Both the position numbers and the translations under genes were made by a program. Source: Pleodorina starrii (taxonomy: Eukaryota > Chlorophyta > Chlorophyceae > Chlamydomonadales > Volvocaceae). From it: a DNA stretch of 64,000 nucleotides. Of the stretch, positions 48,761-59,300 are shown piece after piece. The first letter of the stretch is position 1; every line of letters starts with the position of its first letter. The notes below the pieces were generated by a model, which saw only the letters and a program-made list of their open reading frames with translations, was not told the origin of the DNA and ran no database searches. The stretch is from NCBI GenBank assembly GCA_030267565.1, contig BRXU01000016.1, forward strand, positions 560,501 through 624,500, given 5' to 3'.

Positions 48761-50206
48761 ATGGTCGTCGTCAGGTTCAGATGTCGACGAGGAGTGGCCA
48801 TGGGAGAGGGGAAGACAAGGTTAGGTGATTGGTGGGGCGGTGTACAGCACGCAGGCAGTAGCGACCTTGTATTGCATCACTGGCAGTAGGCGAGCGGCGT
48901 CCATGAAGGCTAGATATGGTAAGCAGTGCCTTTTCCACTATCAGGGGCTGCGGTTTGTCTTCCGCCGTCCATGGGTGTCCCATTCGCGATGCGGGTGTGG
49001 TTGCGTATTTAGTTCAGGATGATCAGTTCTTGCGGTGGTGCGCGGTCTTGTTGGTGTACCAGGTGAGTATATGGTTCATGGGGGATATTCACATCAATGG
49101 GGGGCCGTTTGACAAACGAACTCTGGTGACTGCCAAACCTCAATGCACTATCAGACTTGGTTGGGGACGTTGGTGGCAAGGCTGTACGGGTTAACTGCAC
49201 CGAACTGGGTCGGAAGGTGGTACGTCACCCACAGTTCATTGGCTTGGAGAGGCAGTATTCATATGTTGGCCTCTTTTGCATTCAGCCAATTGCATGTGTC
49301 AATCTGGACCCTGTCATGCATAGACGCTCCTGTAATGTGATGCCATCGACCCCCAGGAGAAGGAACCGGGCGGTTTAGCTCATCAGTACAGTTATTCCAG
49401 GCGCATTACGACCTATGTGTACGACCAAGCTGTTTGCGTGTTTGGTCCAAGATGATGTGGGAATTGCGCCATGGATTCTGCAACGGAAATTTAAAGGCCC
49501 AGCCAAGACCCTCCGGGACCCTATAGAGATAAGCGTGGCTGAGCACAACTTTGTTTGCAACTTTTGTATACTGTATGTTACTTTTGGGATACATGAGTAT
49601 TGCTCTGAGGAGGGGTCTCGAGGGGTCCCAATGTCGTACACCTTTAGCACCGCATGCATTTCGCGGCCAATTGTATGTTGCCAGAGCAAATGGACACGCT
49701 TCTTTTTCCGAAAAGTACTAGTCTAGCCGACGTCGAACTAGCTTTGAAGCATATACGGTATTAAAACCTTCTCTTTAGTAGCAGTTGGCAGCTTGGCACG
49801 CTGGGCTCAGGTGTGCTGGAGCCTGGACTCCATGGAGGTGTGTGGCATTACTCTTAAACTCGCCCATGATTTTCCAAAAGGAACTTCATGCGTATCGTCA
49901 TGCTGCGACGATGGGCCTGTAACTAAAGACTGCGTCTGGCACGCGGTTGACAGTTGCCGATTGTTTCCATGGCTACGTGCAGGGAATGGTCAAGCAGGCA
50001 ATCATACGCAAAGGGGACTTTATGCAGGTTGAGCAGCAAGGTTAGTATGACATGCCGTGAAGTATCTCATATCCGTGACTGTTCGCATTGCATCGTCGGA
50101 ACAAAGTTGCAAAACACCCAACCGCGTGAAAGGCGCCCTTGACAAGCTCCTACTGCTAATAAGTCATCTGAATTGTACTGGCTGTGTCTCCCTGTTACCT
50201 GCGCAG
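48761..50206. other. Spacer between MOR1 and its truncated duplicate
   Basis: About 1.4 kb, AT-richer than the flanks. It includes the MOR1 3' UTR (TGTAA at 49331-49335). No similarity to MOR1 exons 1-39 was seen. A start codon or first exon for the downstream locus could not be identified here. Confidence 0.55.
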
Positions 50207-51651
50207 CTTCGGCCGCGGCCCAGCCCGCTACTGTTCAGGCTGCGGACCAGGCCGCCGCCTCGGCGCCGGGCCGGAAGCCCGCGCTGAACCTGGCGCCCTC
50301 CAGTGACGTCTTCGCGCGGCCATGCGCTGACGACCAGGAGACCCGCAACATCTTGGCGGCCATCTTGAAGCGCATGGGCAACGAGTGGCAATCCGACCAG
50401 GTGCATCGTGACGGCTGTCAAGGATGCTGGCCCGGCATAATTCACAGGCCGATATGGGTGCTAATGCGCCCATTATTCATAGCTTTGCGGGCTTCCGTGG
50501 GAAGGACTTCATCTTGGTTGTAACTAGGTTTACAAACCGCTGTCAGGTAGGGATGGTACGGTGCTGCCGGCCGCAGCCGTTGACTTATGTCCATCTGTGC
50601 TGCTGCCGCCAGGCGATCGTGGACATGCACCATTTCATCGAGGCGAACCCCAACCTCGACGTTTTGAACCAAATTTTCAGCCAGGCAAGCCGCGGGAAGG
50701 GCCGTGTCACTACTAACTTGTTGCAGGGAGGGGCATACGTACATCTGACCGCTGGCAGAATGAGTTCTTGATGGTCTCTTTCCTTACATGGAGTACGCTT
50801 CCGTTGCACTGCAGGTGAGCCCGTACTTCAAGACCTACCTGCAGCGCGGCCTCTCCAAGGTGCGGCTCCAGCTTCAGCATGCAGCGCACGCAGATCAGAC
50901 CGTGACGGAGCAGTCCGGGTCCCGAGGAAATGAGGCCGGCAAGGCAGCGGAAGCAGCCGCCATCTTGGCAGCGCTGCAGAGCCGCCTCGCTTCTTCCAAC
51001 CTTGGTACCTCGCAATCGCCCATCCGCATCTCGGACCCTGGGGAGCTGCACCCCCTGGAGGTGCGCCGCGGTCCCCTCCATCGAAATGGCCGGCGTGAGA
51101 GGCTCGTCTTCCGACTTGGTTGGAGTAGTGTTCCTGGTCTGCCGTTTCTAACTCCTCACTGTTACACTACAACGAGATACTGCTCCAACAACTCGTCCGT
51201 CGGGCTCCAACAACCTAACCTGCAGAAAACGGAACCTGCAAGGGCCATCTCGATTTTGACTTTGGACTAGTGGCCGGTTGTCTCTCTCCGCTCACTCCGG
51301 CAGATACGCCAGGCAAACGGCACCACGCGTTGCAACGACACGAAAACCCATACAACACCCCCCCCCCCACGCGCGCGGCACCTGCGAGGGCCTGGCGACG
51401 GGCGGGAGGCGGGAGTACTAGCCCTGGCAGAAGGGCTAACACAAAAGATGAAACAACAACGGCAGATGCCGTCTCCAGACGGCAGCTGCCCCACAAGAGG
51501 CGCAGCCTCTGGCTGCAAGCCGTACACCGTACGGCAACCAACTTAACCGCTAACATCGATCGTCGTTAGAACCAGACTTCTCTGCCACTCCTTCGTCGCT
51601 GCTAGAGAAGTCAACGTATCTCATGTCTGTCCAACGCTCGGATTCTTGCAG

Positions 51652-53710
51652 GGACCCGATGAGGCGACAACGATGCGGAACTGGGCCCTCATGCACGATC
51701 GCCTGCGAGGTAAGGAGGGCATGTTTTGTTGCACGTTGGGGAACCCCCCGGCGCAGCAGGGAACCGCCGACAAGGATCAGTGCTCAGGGGAATTATGCCG
51801 CCATAGGCACCCCTATAGCCATTTACTACCAAGACATGCAGCCCGAGCCCGCAAGTGATTTTGAAATTCCTGTCCATCAAGCGTCGTCGCCCTGACGGCC
51901 GTGTTCTCACATTGTCGTCTGGATCGTTTCATTCTATGTGCGCAGGCGAGGACTGGGACGCCGCCACCCAGGCCATGAAGCTGCTGTGTTACAGCTACAT
52001 GGAGATTGACAAGCACAACCCGCACGTTGTGGCCCTGCTCATGGACCCTCGGAACGCTGACGAGCTGGTGCACCTCTTGTCCCAGCGGATCGAGCACGTA
52101 AGGCGGCAGCACGCGCACCATGCCGGAAGGACGCGTCTTATGCGGCGGGTTGGGATCCGTGGCTTTCAGCATAGCTTCCAACTTGCACTGTAGCACTATG
52201 CACGCCATTGGTTGGTGCTTCTCGCCAGCCAAAGGCCTCGTTCTGCGTTTCTTGCTGTCCGCAGTCCCTGGCCGAGGCCGCCGCTTCGACGATGTGCCTG
52301 CCCAACGGCCCCACCTACAACGCGCGGGCTTGCAAGTACAGCGTCAACGCCCTCATGAACCTGTGCAACGTGACGTCCCTTACGACGGGCCTGACCGACA
52401 GCGCGCTCCAGCGCCTATGCAGCACTCTCATCGCGTGCCTCATCGACGCCCGGCTGCGCCAGGTGGGTGCATCGCAACGTGCGCGTGTATCGGATCCCCG
52501 CTGCCGTCCGCCCTTGCGTCAACAATCCTCCTCTCGTGTTGTTGTCACACCGACCATCCCAGGAGCCGTTCTGCGCTTCGTCCGGTCTGTTTGCAGGTGC
52601 CGGAAGGCGATGACCTCCTAAAGGCCGTCAACATGCTAATCATGAAGCTTCTGGAGCACGCCAACAGGTTAGGTTTTAAGGCCACTTGGTCCGCACTCAG
52701 TGTGCGTCTTGGCGGGTTAGGACGCGCCCGCTCCGTTGCGTTGCCAATATCGATTCGTTTCGTGTTGATCTGCATCTCAGGCCCGGCTTGTTTGGCGGCT
52801 TCATCCACTGCCTGCGCACCCCCACCCGCGCATCTTCGAGATGCTGCACCCAGCGACGGCTGGTCCAGACGGCGGCGCCGCGGAGATGCTCCTGCGGTGG
52901 AACGACATGGTCGTCAAGTGCCTGATCAAGATGACCAAGCAGCTAGGCGCCTTGATGCCGGTGGGTAGTCGTATGGTACTGTCGTTTCCCAAACACATTT
53001 CCGCGCGCAGCGCCGAGTCACGGCTCATAACCTCGCCGGTGCTGACGCAACTTGCTCCGTCTTTCTTACTTTCGACGGTTCCTAAGAAACGTACATCCTC
53101 AACTCTGCTCCGCAGACGCTGAACGGGGGCGAGGTGCTGGTTCACATACACGGCTACATGCAGAATATAGGCGCCGATGAGGTCCGCCGCCGCAGCTTGA
53201 TTGTAAGGAGGTTCCTGTGGAATTGCCGGTATCTGTCGGGGGCTTCGCAACCTTCGCAACCGTCATCGCAACCTGGTTTGCTTTCTTGCAGGAGGACAAG
53301 CCGCTGCGCATGGTCAAGACCATGCTGCACGAGCTGTGCAAGCAGCGCGGGTACGAGATCTACAAGGACGTAGACGCCATGCCGGGTAAGGCGGCGCTCA
53401 AAGAGGAATACCGGGGGGACAGGGTGTTCCAGTCATAACGTCGCACCAGACCAATGTATCGCTCTGAAAACGCTTCCCGTTCGAGTGTCCTGCAGGCGTG
53501 ACGGAGAGCAAGGAGAAGATGGTCATGATGCCGTACATTCGCCTCAACCTCAACTCAATGCGCCGGGCAGGCGTGGAATTGTCAGGGGAGGCAGCGGCAC
53601 GGGCCGCCATCTTGGCGGCGCTGCAGGGCCGCTTTAGGTCCTCGAACCTCGTCATCCCCAAATCATCAGCCATCGACAGCCCGGACTCTGGGGCGATGGG
53701 TTCGTTGGAG
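51652..53710 (+). repeat. MOR1 C-terminal domain module, copy 2
   Basis: Eight exons from GPDEATTMRNWALMHDRL to VTESKEKMVMMPYIRLNLN and a short Ala-rich tail ending GSLE. Exon 5 of the module (52781-52960) carries the one-base deletion. Confidence 0.9.
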
Positions 53711-53840
53711 GTGTGTCTTAGATTATTTCGATTGCACTAATGCAGATTGGTGGCCTTCTGGCCATAACCTGTGCTGCGGTCTACGACTCTACGCAAGGGA
53801 GTGCGCCCGATATATATATCTACCGGCCGCCTTCTTGTAG

Positions 53841-55862
53841 GGCCCGGACGAGGAGACAACGATGCGGAACTGGGCCCTCATGCACGACCGCCTGCGAGGT
53901 GAGGGTGGATCAGCCTTTGAGCATCTCGCCTGTTTCGTTCGGTAGATGCCTTGAGTTGAGCAAGGTGATGAAACCTAGACGCGCGCATTCTACATGTGGC
54001 TCGTCGTTACAGCCTTTGTCCCTTGCAGCCAGCGCTTGGATCGTTTTGTTCCGTGTGCGCAGGCGAGGACTGGGACGCCGCCACCCAGGCCATGAAGCTG
54101 CTGTACTACAGCTACATGGAGATTGACAAACACAACCCGCACGTTGTGGCCCTGCTCATGGACCCTCGGAACGCTGACGAGCTGGTGCACCTCTTGTCCC
54201 AGCGGATTGAGCAGGTGAGGCAGCACCACGCGCACCATGCCTGTAAGGTGCACGCGGCCGCAGTCACGACGCCCGCCGTAGCCCTGGCTGGTGGCTGCTC
54301 GCGCCCCAGCCCGCATGCATTGACATTTTTTTGGCGGTGCTCGTCGCCGGCCACGATGCTCACTTTTTCTTTATACTGCCCGCAGTCCCTGGCCAACGCC
54401 GCCGCTTCGACAATGTGCCTGCCCAACGGCCCCGCCTACCACCCGGAGGCCTGCATGTACAGCGTAAACGCCCTCATGCGCCTGTTGGACGTAACGTCCC
54501 TCACTGCGGGCCTGACTGACAATGCACTCCGGCGCCTCTGCAGCGTGCTGATTGCATGCCTGATCGATGCTCGGCTGCGCCAGGTGGGTGGGTGTACCAA
54601 ACCCTGTGTAAGGCTTTCCGCGCCTTTGCGCGCCATTGCTTTGAGCTCACGTCGCACGTCAATTACCACACCATCTCAGTCCTGCATTTGCGTCGCATCG
54701 GTCTGCTTTCAGGTGCCGGAAGGCGAGGACCTCTACAAAATCGTCAATATTCTCACCATGAAGCTTGTGGAGCACGCGAACAAGTGCGTTTTTGCATTCA
54801 CGCACCTTGGTTTGCAATCGGTGCACACCGTCTTGCCGGGTTGGGCTCACGTATATATCATGTTCCACATTGCCGGAATCGACCTGTCACGGGCACGTTA
54901 TTTCGCGTGGTGACCTGCATTTCAGGCCCGGCTTGTTTGGCGGCTTCATCCACTGCCTGCGCACCCCCAACCCGCGCATCTTCGAGATGCTGCACCCAGC
55001 GACGGCTGGTCCAGACGGCGGCGCCGCGGAGATGCTCCTGCGGTGGAACGACATGGTCGTCAAGTGCCTGATCAAGATGACCAAGCAGCTGGGCGCCTTG
55101 ATGTCGGTGAGTAGTCGTATTCCACATGTGGACTCCGGACCCGAAGGCAGAGCCAGCCGATGGGCTACTAGGGGTGCCTGTCATCATGGCTCGTTCCATA
55201 TTTCCACGCCGCATAACCTCGCCGGTACGGACATACAGGGCTCCGTCTTTCGTCTTTCCTAACTAGGAAGCTGGCACCGACTGCCGCTCTGCAGACGCTG
55301 AACGTGAGCCAGGTGCTGGTTCACATACACGGCTACATGCAAGACCTGGGCGCCGATGAGGTCCGCCGCCGCAACTCAATTGTGAGAAGGTTCCGCTGGA
55401 ATTGCCGCTGTCGGCTGCTTCGCAACCTTGCAACGCGCGAGCTGTTTTGTTTTCTTGCAGGAGGACAAGCCTCTGCGCATGGTCAAGACCATGCTGCACG
55501 AGCTGTGCAAGAAGCGCGGGTACGAGATCTACAAGGACGTGGACGCCATGCCGGGTAAGGCGGCCCTCAAAGAGGTATACCGGCGGTAGGAAAGCACTGG
55601 TCACGAGATTACGAAAGACGGACGAGGTGCTGCTCACAAACTTCCGGTCGTATTTTGCTATGCAGGTGTGACGGAGAGCAAGGAGCAGATGGTCATGATG
55701 CCATATGTCGACGTCATGTTGGAAGCAATGCATTGGCCAGCAGGCGCGTCTTTCTTGAGCGCACGAGCGGCGACGGCCAACTCCGACGACACGCCGAACC
55801 CGGGCATTGAACGCATTGCTCCGGCCGTCGCTTTGGCATTCACTGCTGGTAGTTACCGATAG
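53841..55862 (+). repeat. MOR1 C-terminal domain module, copy 3
   Basis: Eight exons from GPDEETTMRNWALMHDRL to VTESKEQMVMMPYVDVMLE and a unique tail ending AFTAGSYR before TAG. Several exons are more diverged from copies 1 and 2 (for example DLYKIVNILTMKLVEHAN), while the 181-base exon is identical to copy 1. Confidence 0.9.
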
Positions 55863-56330
55863 TAGTTAAGATGCATTGTAACATCATGCAACGGAAATTA
55901 GCTAGGTAGGGTTTTGGGTGGACTATTGATTAGGGATCAGGGGGAGCGGCGCAACGTACGGTAGGTAAGAGTGTGTAGATGAATTGTAACTGATGCGCGC
56001 ATGTTTTTAACCTGCTTCTTCAGCGATTTAATTGCAGTTCATATTTACATCGCTGGAACAACATCGTATTCGTGTTATTTACGTAACTACGGTCAATACA
56101 CACATACCAGTTGGTGCTTTGGCGAACAATGTCGTGGCGTTAATTGTCACCCAACCGCCCAACTTGTATAATGAATCGTGCAACCATTCTACAAGCATAT
56201 ATAAAATTTCATTCCGATCATGGTCGCAAGCCTTTCCCCAACCTCCCAGCCTGTTTGCTCTGTAGAAACCACGCTATACCCCACAACATCATTTTCGCAT
56301 GCAACTCGTTATCACACGGTGCACTGCCAT
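55863..56330. terminator. Convergent 3' ends with TGTAA signals
   Basis: AT-rich gap between two converging coding regions. Plus-strand TGTAA occurs at 55875-55879 and 55985-55989; the minus-strand signal appears as TTACA at 56045-56049. These fit the pentamer used for polyadenylation in chlorophyte algae. Confidence 0.55.
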
Positions 56331-59300
56331 TCAGTACAATGCCTTGAGCAGGCACAGAAGCTGCGGCCCGATATCCTCCTCGTCATCATGTTGTACATCG
56401 TCAGTGTCGGCGGCGTGGTAGATTGTGCGCACGGCGCCGTTGTGACCGTTGCCGTTACTGCCCGGCGGCGTCACCGTCGGCGCCACCACGTTCTTCAACT
56501 TCTTCTTCTCAAACAGCACTCCCGCCAGCAGGTAGATATTGCCGTTGTAGAAGGCCTGGCCGCGCGCCCGCATCGCCGAGATCCACGTCCGGACCTGAAC
56601 GTGGGCGAGCAGTACCGGTAACATTCTAACCGTCGCATCACGAGTGGACCCCGATATAGTAGTATGTTTACGGTGGCTCGAGAGTCCACACCACTAAAGG
56701 GATCTGAAACGTGTTGTATCATATACATCCTACCATGGCAGAACCTCACCGTCGGTTTACATGAGCTGAACAGGGAGCGCGACGGTACGCGATGTGTACG
56801 GATGCAGTGTCCTGCTGACCGCAGCATGACGGTCAATCAAGCATCATACACCAGTTAAGCGCTTCATAAACCTCCCCTCCATACCTTCCGATCTCTCATC
56901 CTGAACCTTCCTGTATCCCAATCCCGCTTTCCCGGCAAGCCTTTGCGATCCCTTCCAATGACACGCAAACGTCTTTAAATACTACCCTCCGCCTAAATAA
57001 ACAGCAACAGCGCTCACCGCGTTTCCAGCTGATTTGTCCTGTTGTTGTCCTTATCGTCCAATCCCTCAAGACTTGCCTTTGGTTCTGAGGAGTAGGTCCC
57101 AAAGGGCAGCGGCGTCATCTGGAAGTCAACCACCCGGTAGCCCTCCGCAGCCGCGTGGTGCAGCACGGACGCCGGGTTGGAGAAGGAAGCCACCAGCAGC
57201 ACGACGTACGGAAAGCCCAGCGACAGCAGGTCCTGTTCGGAACGATTCGCACGGGCGCTGCAGGGATACATCAGGTACGCGGAGGGCCGCCAGATAGCTA
57301 ACACTCCTTTCGCGGTCAGCACAAACAGCCGGCATTGCATATGGCGCAAGCAATCTCGCAAGCAATCTCTTGCAGCTGTTGTGATTTTGGTACGACATTT
57401 CATAACCCGTTGACGATGCCTTTTTCCCATCGAGGACGGCACTTGCTAGGCTACTGAGCCTACGGTATATGCGCCTTGGGACTGACCCATGGGTCATTGC
57501 AACCGACCCATAGGTCGCTGCCCGTGCACCCCGCCGCCCGGCGAGGCGCGCGCCCGCGCAGTCAGCCACCCACCCGCGTCAGCTCCGCGCCGTCAGCTCC
57601 ACCGTGCAGCTCCGGCATGAGGATATTCGAGTCGGGAGCGGGCAGGTACGGCGGGTTGGCGATGAGGCAGACGGCGCCCGCGGCAGGCGAGGAGGGAGCG
57701 CTTGTGCCCTTGTAGAAGCAGCCCGTAGTGATCTGATGGCGGAGCGGGTCAAAATTTGATAGGGAGAACCAGGCAGGTCAAACATCGAAACACATGTGCA
57801 ACTGTGCATGTAATGCTGTGTAGCCTGGCGCATTTTCTGCCAAGCCCGGTCTGCATCTGATGAGGTCCGGTCAGGTCAGGGGGTGCCTCGCAAGGACACG
57901 AGCTAGCGGCCAAGTGTTCAGTGCGGGCTCCCACGCAGCACGCACCAATCCAACTGGCCACTGGAACATATCAGCCATTCAGCTAGCCCTCACCTGGTAC
58001 TGCTCCGACAGGCCGCAGGCGCCGGCGTTGTCGCGCGCCAGACTTGCCGAGATGGGGTTGAGCTCAAAGCCGTACACAACGCCGTCGAAGCTGCGTGCGG
58101 TACGGCATTACGGGGAGCGAGCGTGCAGCAGCGAACGGCGCACAGTTCTGTCCGGGCTTCTGCTGTCTGGTAGGGTCGTCGCCACTGCAGTGCATCAAGG
58201 GCCCGCTGGCCCGCTGGCGCTACCCTACCGAGGGTCTGGAACCCCCTGCAATAACAACATCCGTGACGCTCCTCGCAACAGCGCCCCTACCTGGTCTTCA
58301 TGAGCGCGCTGATGACCGGCTTGCCGTCGCCCGTGCCAAACTCCACCACCTTCAGCGACCGCGTCTCCCCGGCTTGCGGCTGAGCTCCGCCCTCCGCTGC
58401 CGCCGGGTCAGCACCGCTCGTCCCCGCAACCGCCTGCGACGGCCAGCCCCAGCCTCCGCCAGCCCCGCTCCCGCTCCGGGCCCCGCTGCCGTTCCGACGC
58501 AGCGCCTCTCGGCGCGTCACCACCGGCAGCATCTTCTCCAGGACCTGGCTGTAGAAAAGAGACTCCTCCTGGCACTGAAAAACTTCTGCGGCGGTGTAGA
58601 CAGGGCCCCTGCGTGTATGTCGCACGTGTGTGGGAAATGCGGGGCGCGGGGAGTCGGTGAGTGGACAAGGGGTTGGTGTCGGCTTCCTTGAAGCCGGAAA
58701 AAGGGCGGGGCCCCGTTCAATCCGTACGGGTGGAGTTGAAGGGCTAGGGCGGGTGCTCCGCTCGTCGCCTGTGGAGCTTCGTCGACTGCGTGTACTTCTG
58801 CAAGCTGTCGGGGCCCAACTTACGCGGCCGCTTTGGGAGGGGCGGCCGTTGCAGGAGCGCTTGCAATGATGATGCTTCGGTTTGGCGGCGCACGGCTCGC
58901 CGGCTGCCTGCGCTGGGCAGCAGGCTAATTCGCAATCGTCTGGATTTGCCTTCTTGCTAGGGCTGTGGGTTGCGTCGCTGACGCTTGGGTAGGAGGGTCC
59001 GCCCGTGCGGCCTTCTTTTTCGCAGCCCGTGCTGCCGCGTCCTACTAGGGGGCGCTCGATATAAAACAGGAATCGACTTTACAAGGGTCAGACTGTTCTG
59101 TCAGGTCGCGCTGTCATGATGCGACTCGGGGTGCTGATTTGGTTGCACCCTTGCGATGAACCAGGAGCTTGGTTGGCGCTTCCTGTCCAGGTGCTCGGTT
59201 GGGAGCTACTTGTGTGTTGTTTTCCAGGAGCATGGTAGGCGCTTCCTGTCCAGGTGCTCGGTTGGGAGCTACTTGCGTGTTGTTTTCCAGGAGCATGGTA

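Larger units (their letters stand above)
50207..55862 (+). pseudogene. Truncated MOR1 duplicate: C-terminal modules 2 and 3, one frameshift
   Basis: Nineteen exons, all homologous to the 3' end of the upstream MOR1 gene: 50207-50400, 50613-50684, 50815-51060, 51652-51709, 51946-52097, 52265-52462, 52597-52667, 52781-52960, 53116-53202, 53292-53385, 53496-53710, 53841-53898, 54063-54214, 54386-54583, 54713-54783, 54926-55106, 55295-55381, 55461-55554 and 55666-55862. Exons 1-3 match the MOR1 tail (DDQETRNILAAILKRMG, AIVDMHHFIEANPNLD, VSPYFKTYLQRGLSKVRLQL). Exons 4-11 are one C-terminal domain and exons 12-19 another. TOG domains are absent. Exon sizes equal those of MOR1 except exon 8, which is 180 instead of 181 bases: one base is missing in CACCCCCACCC near 52826, giving a frameshift and early stop. 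All other junctions stay in phase, and exon 1 needs one base from an unidentified upstream exon. Without the shift it would code for about 868 residues. It may be an expressed partial paralogue with a sequence error, or a young pseudogene; third-codon-position conservation argues it was recently functional. Confidence 0.8.

Noticed and set aside
57126..57569. Minus-strand reading of methyltransferase exon 5 as RPCESFRTGPAVAG
   Set aside because: Using the CTGCAG acceptor at 57262 puts the exon out of frame. The GAACAG acceptor before DLLSLGFPYVV restores both the frame and the family motif.
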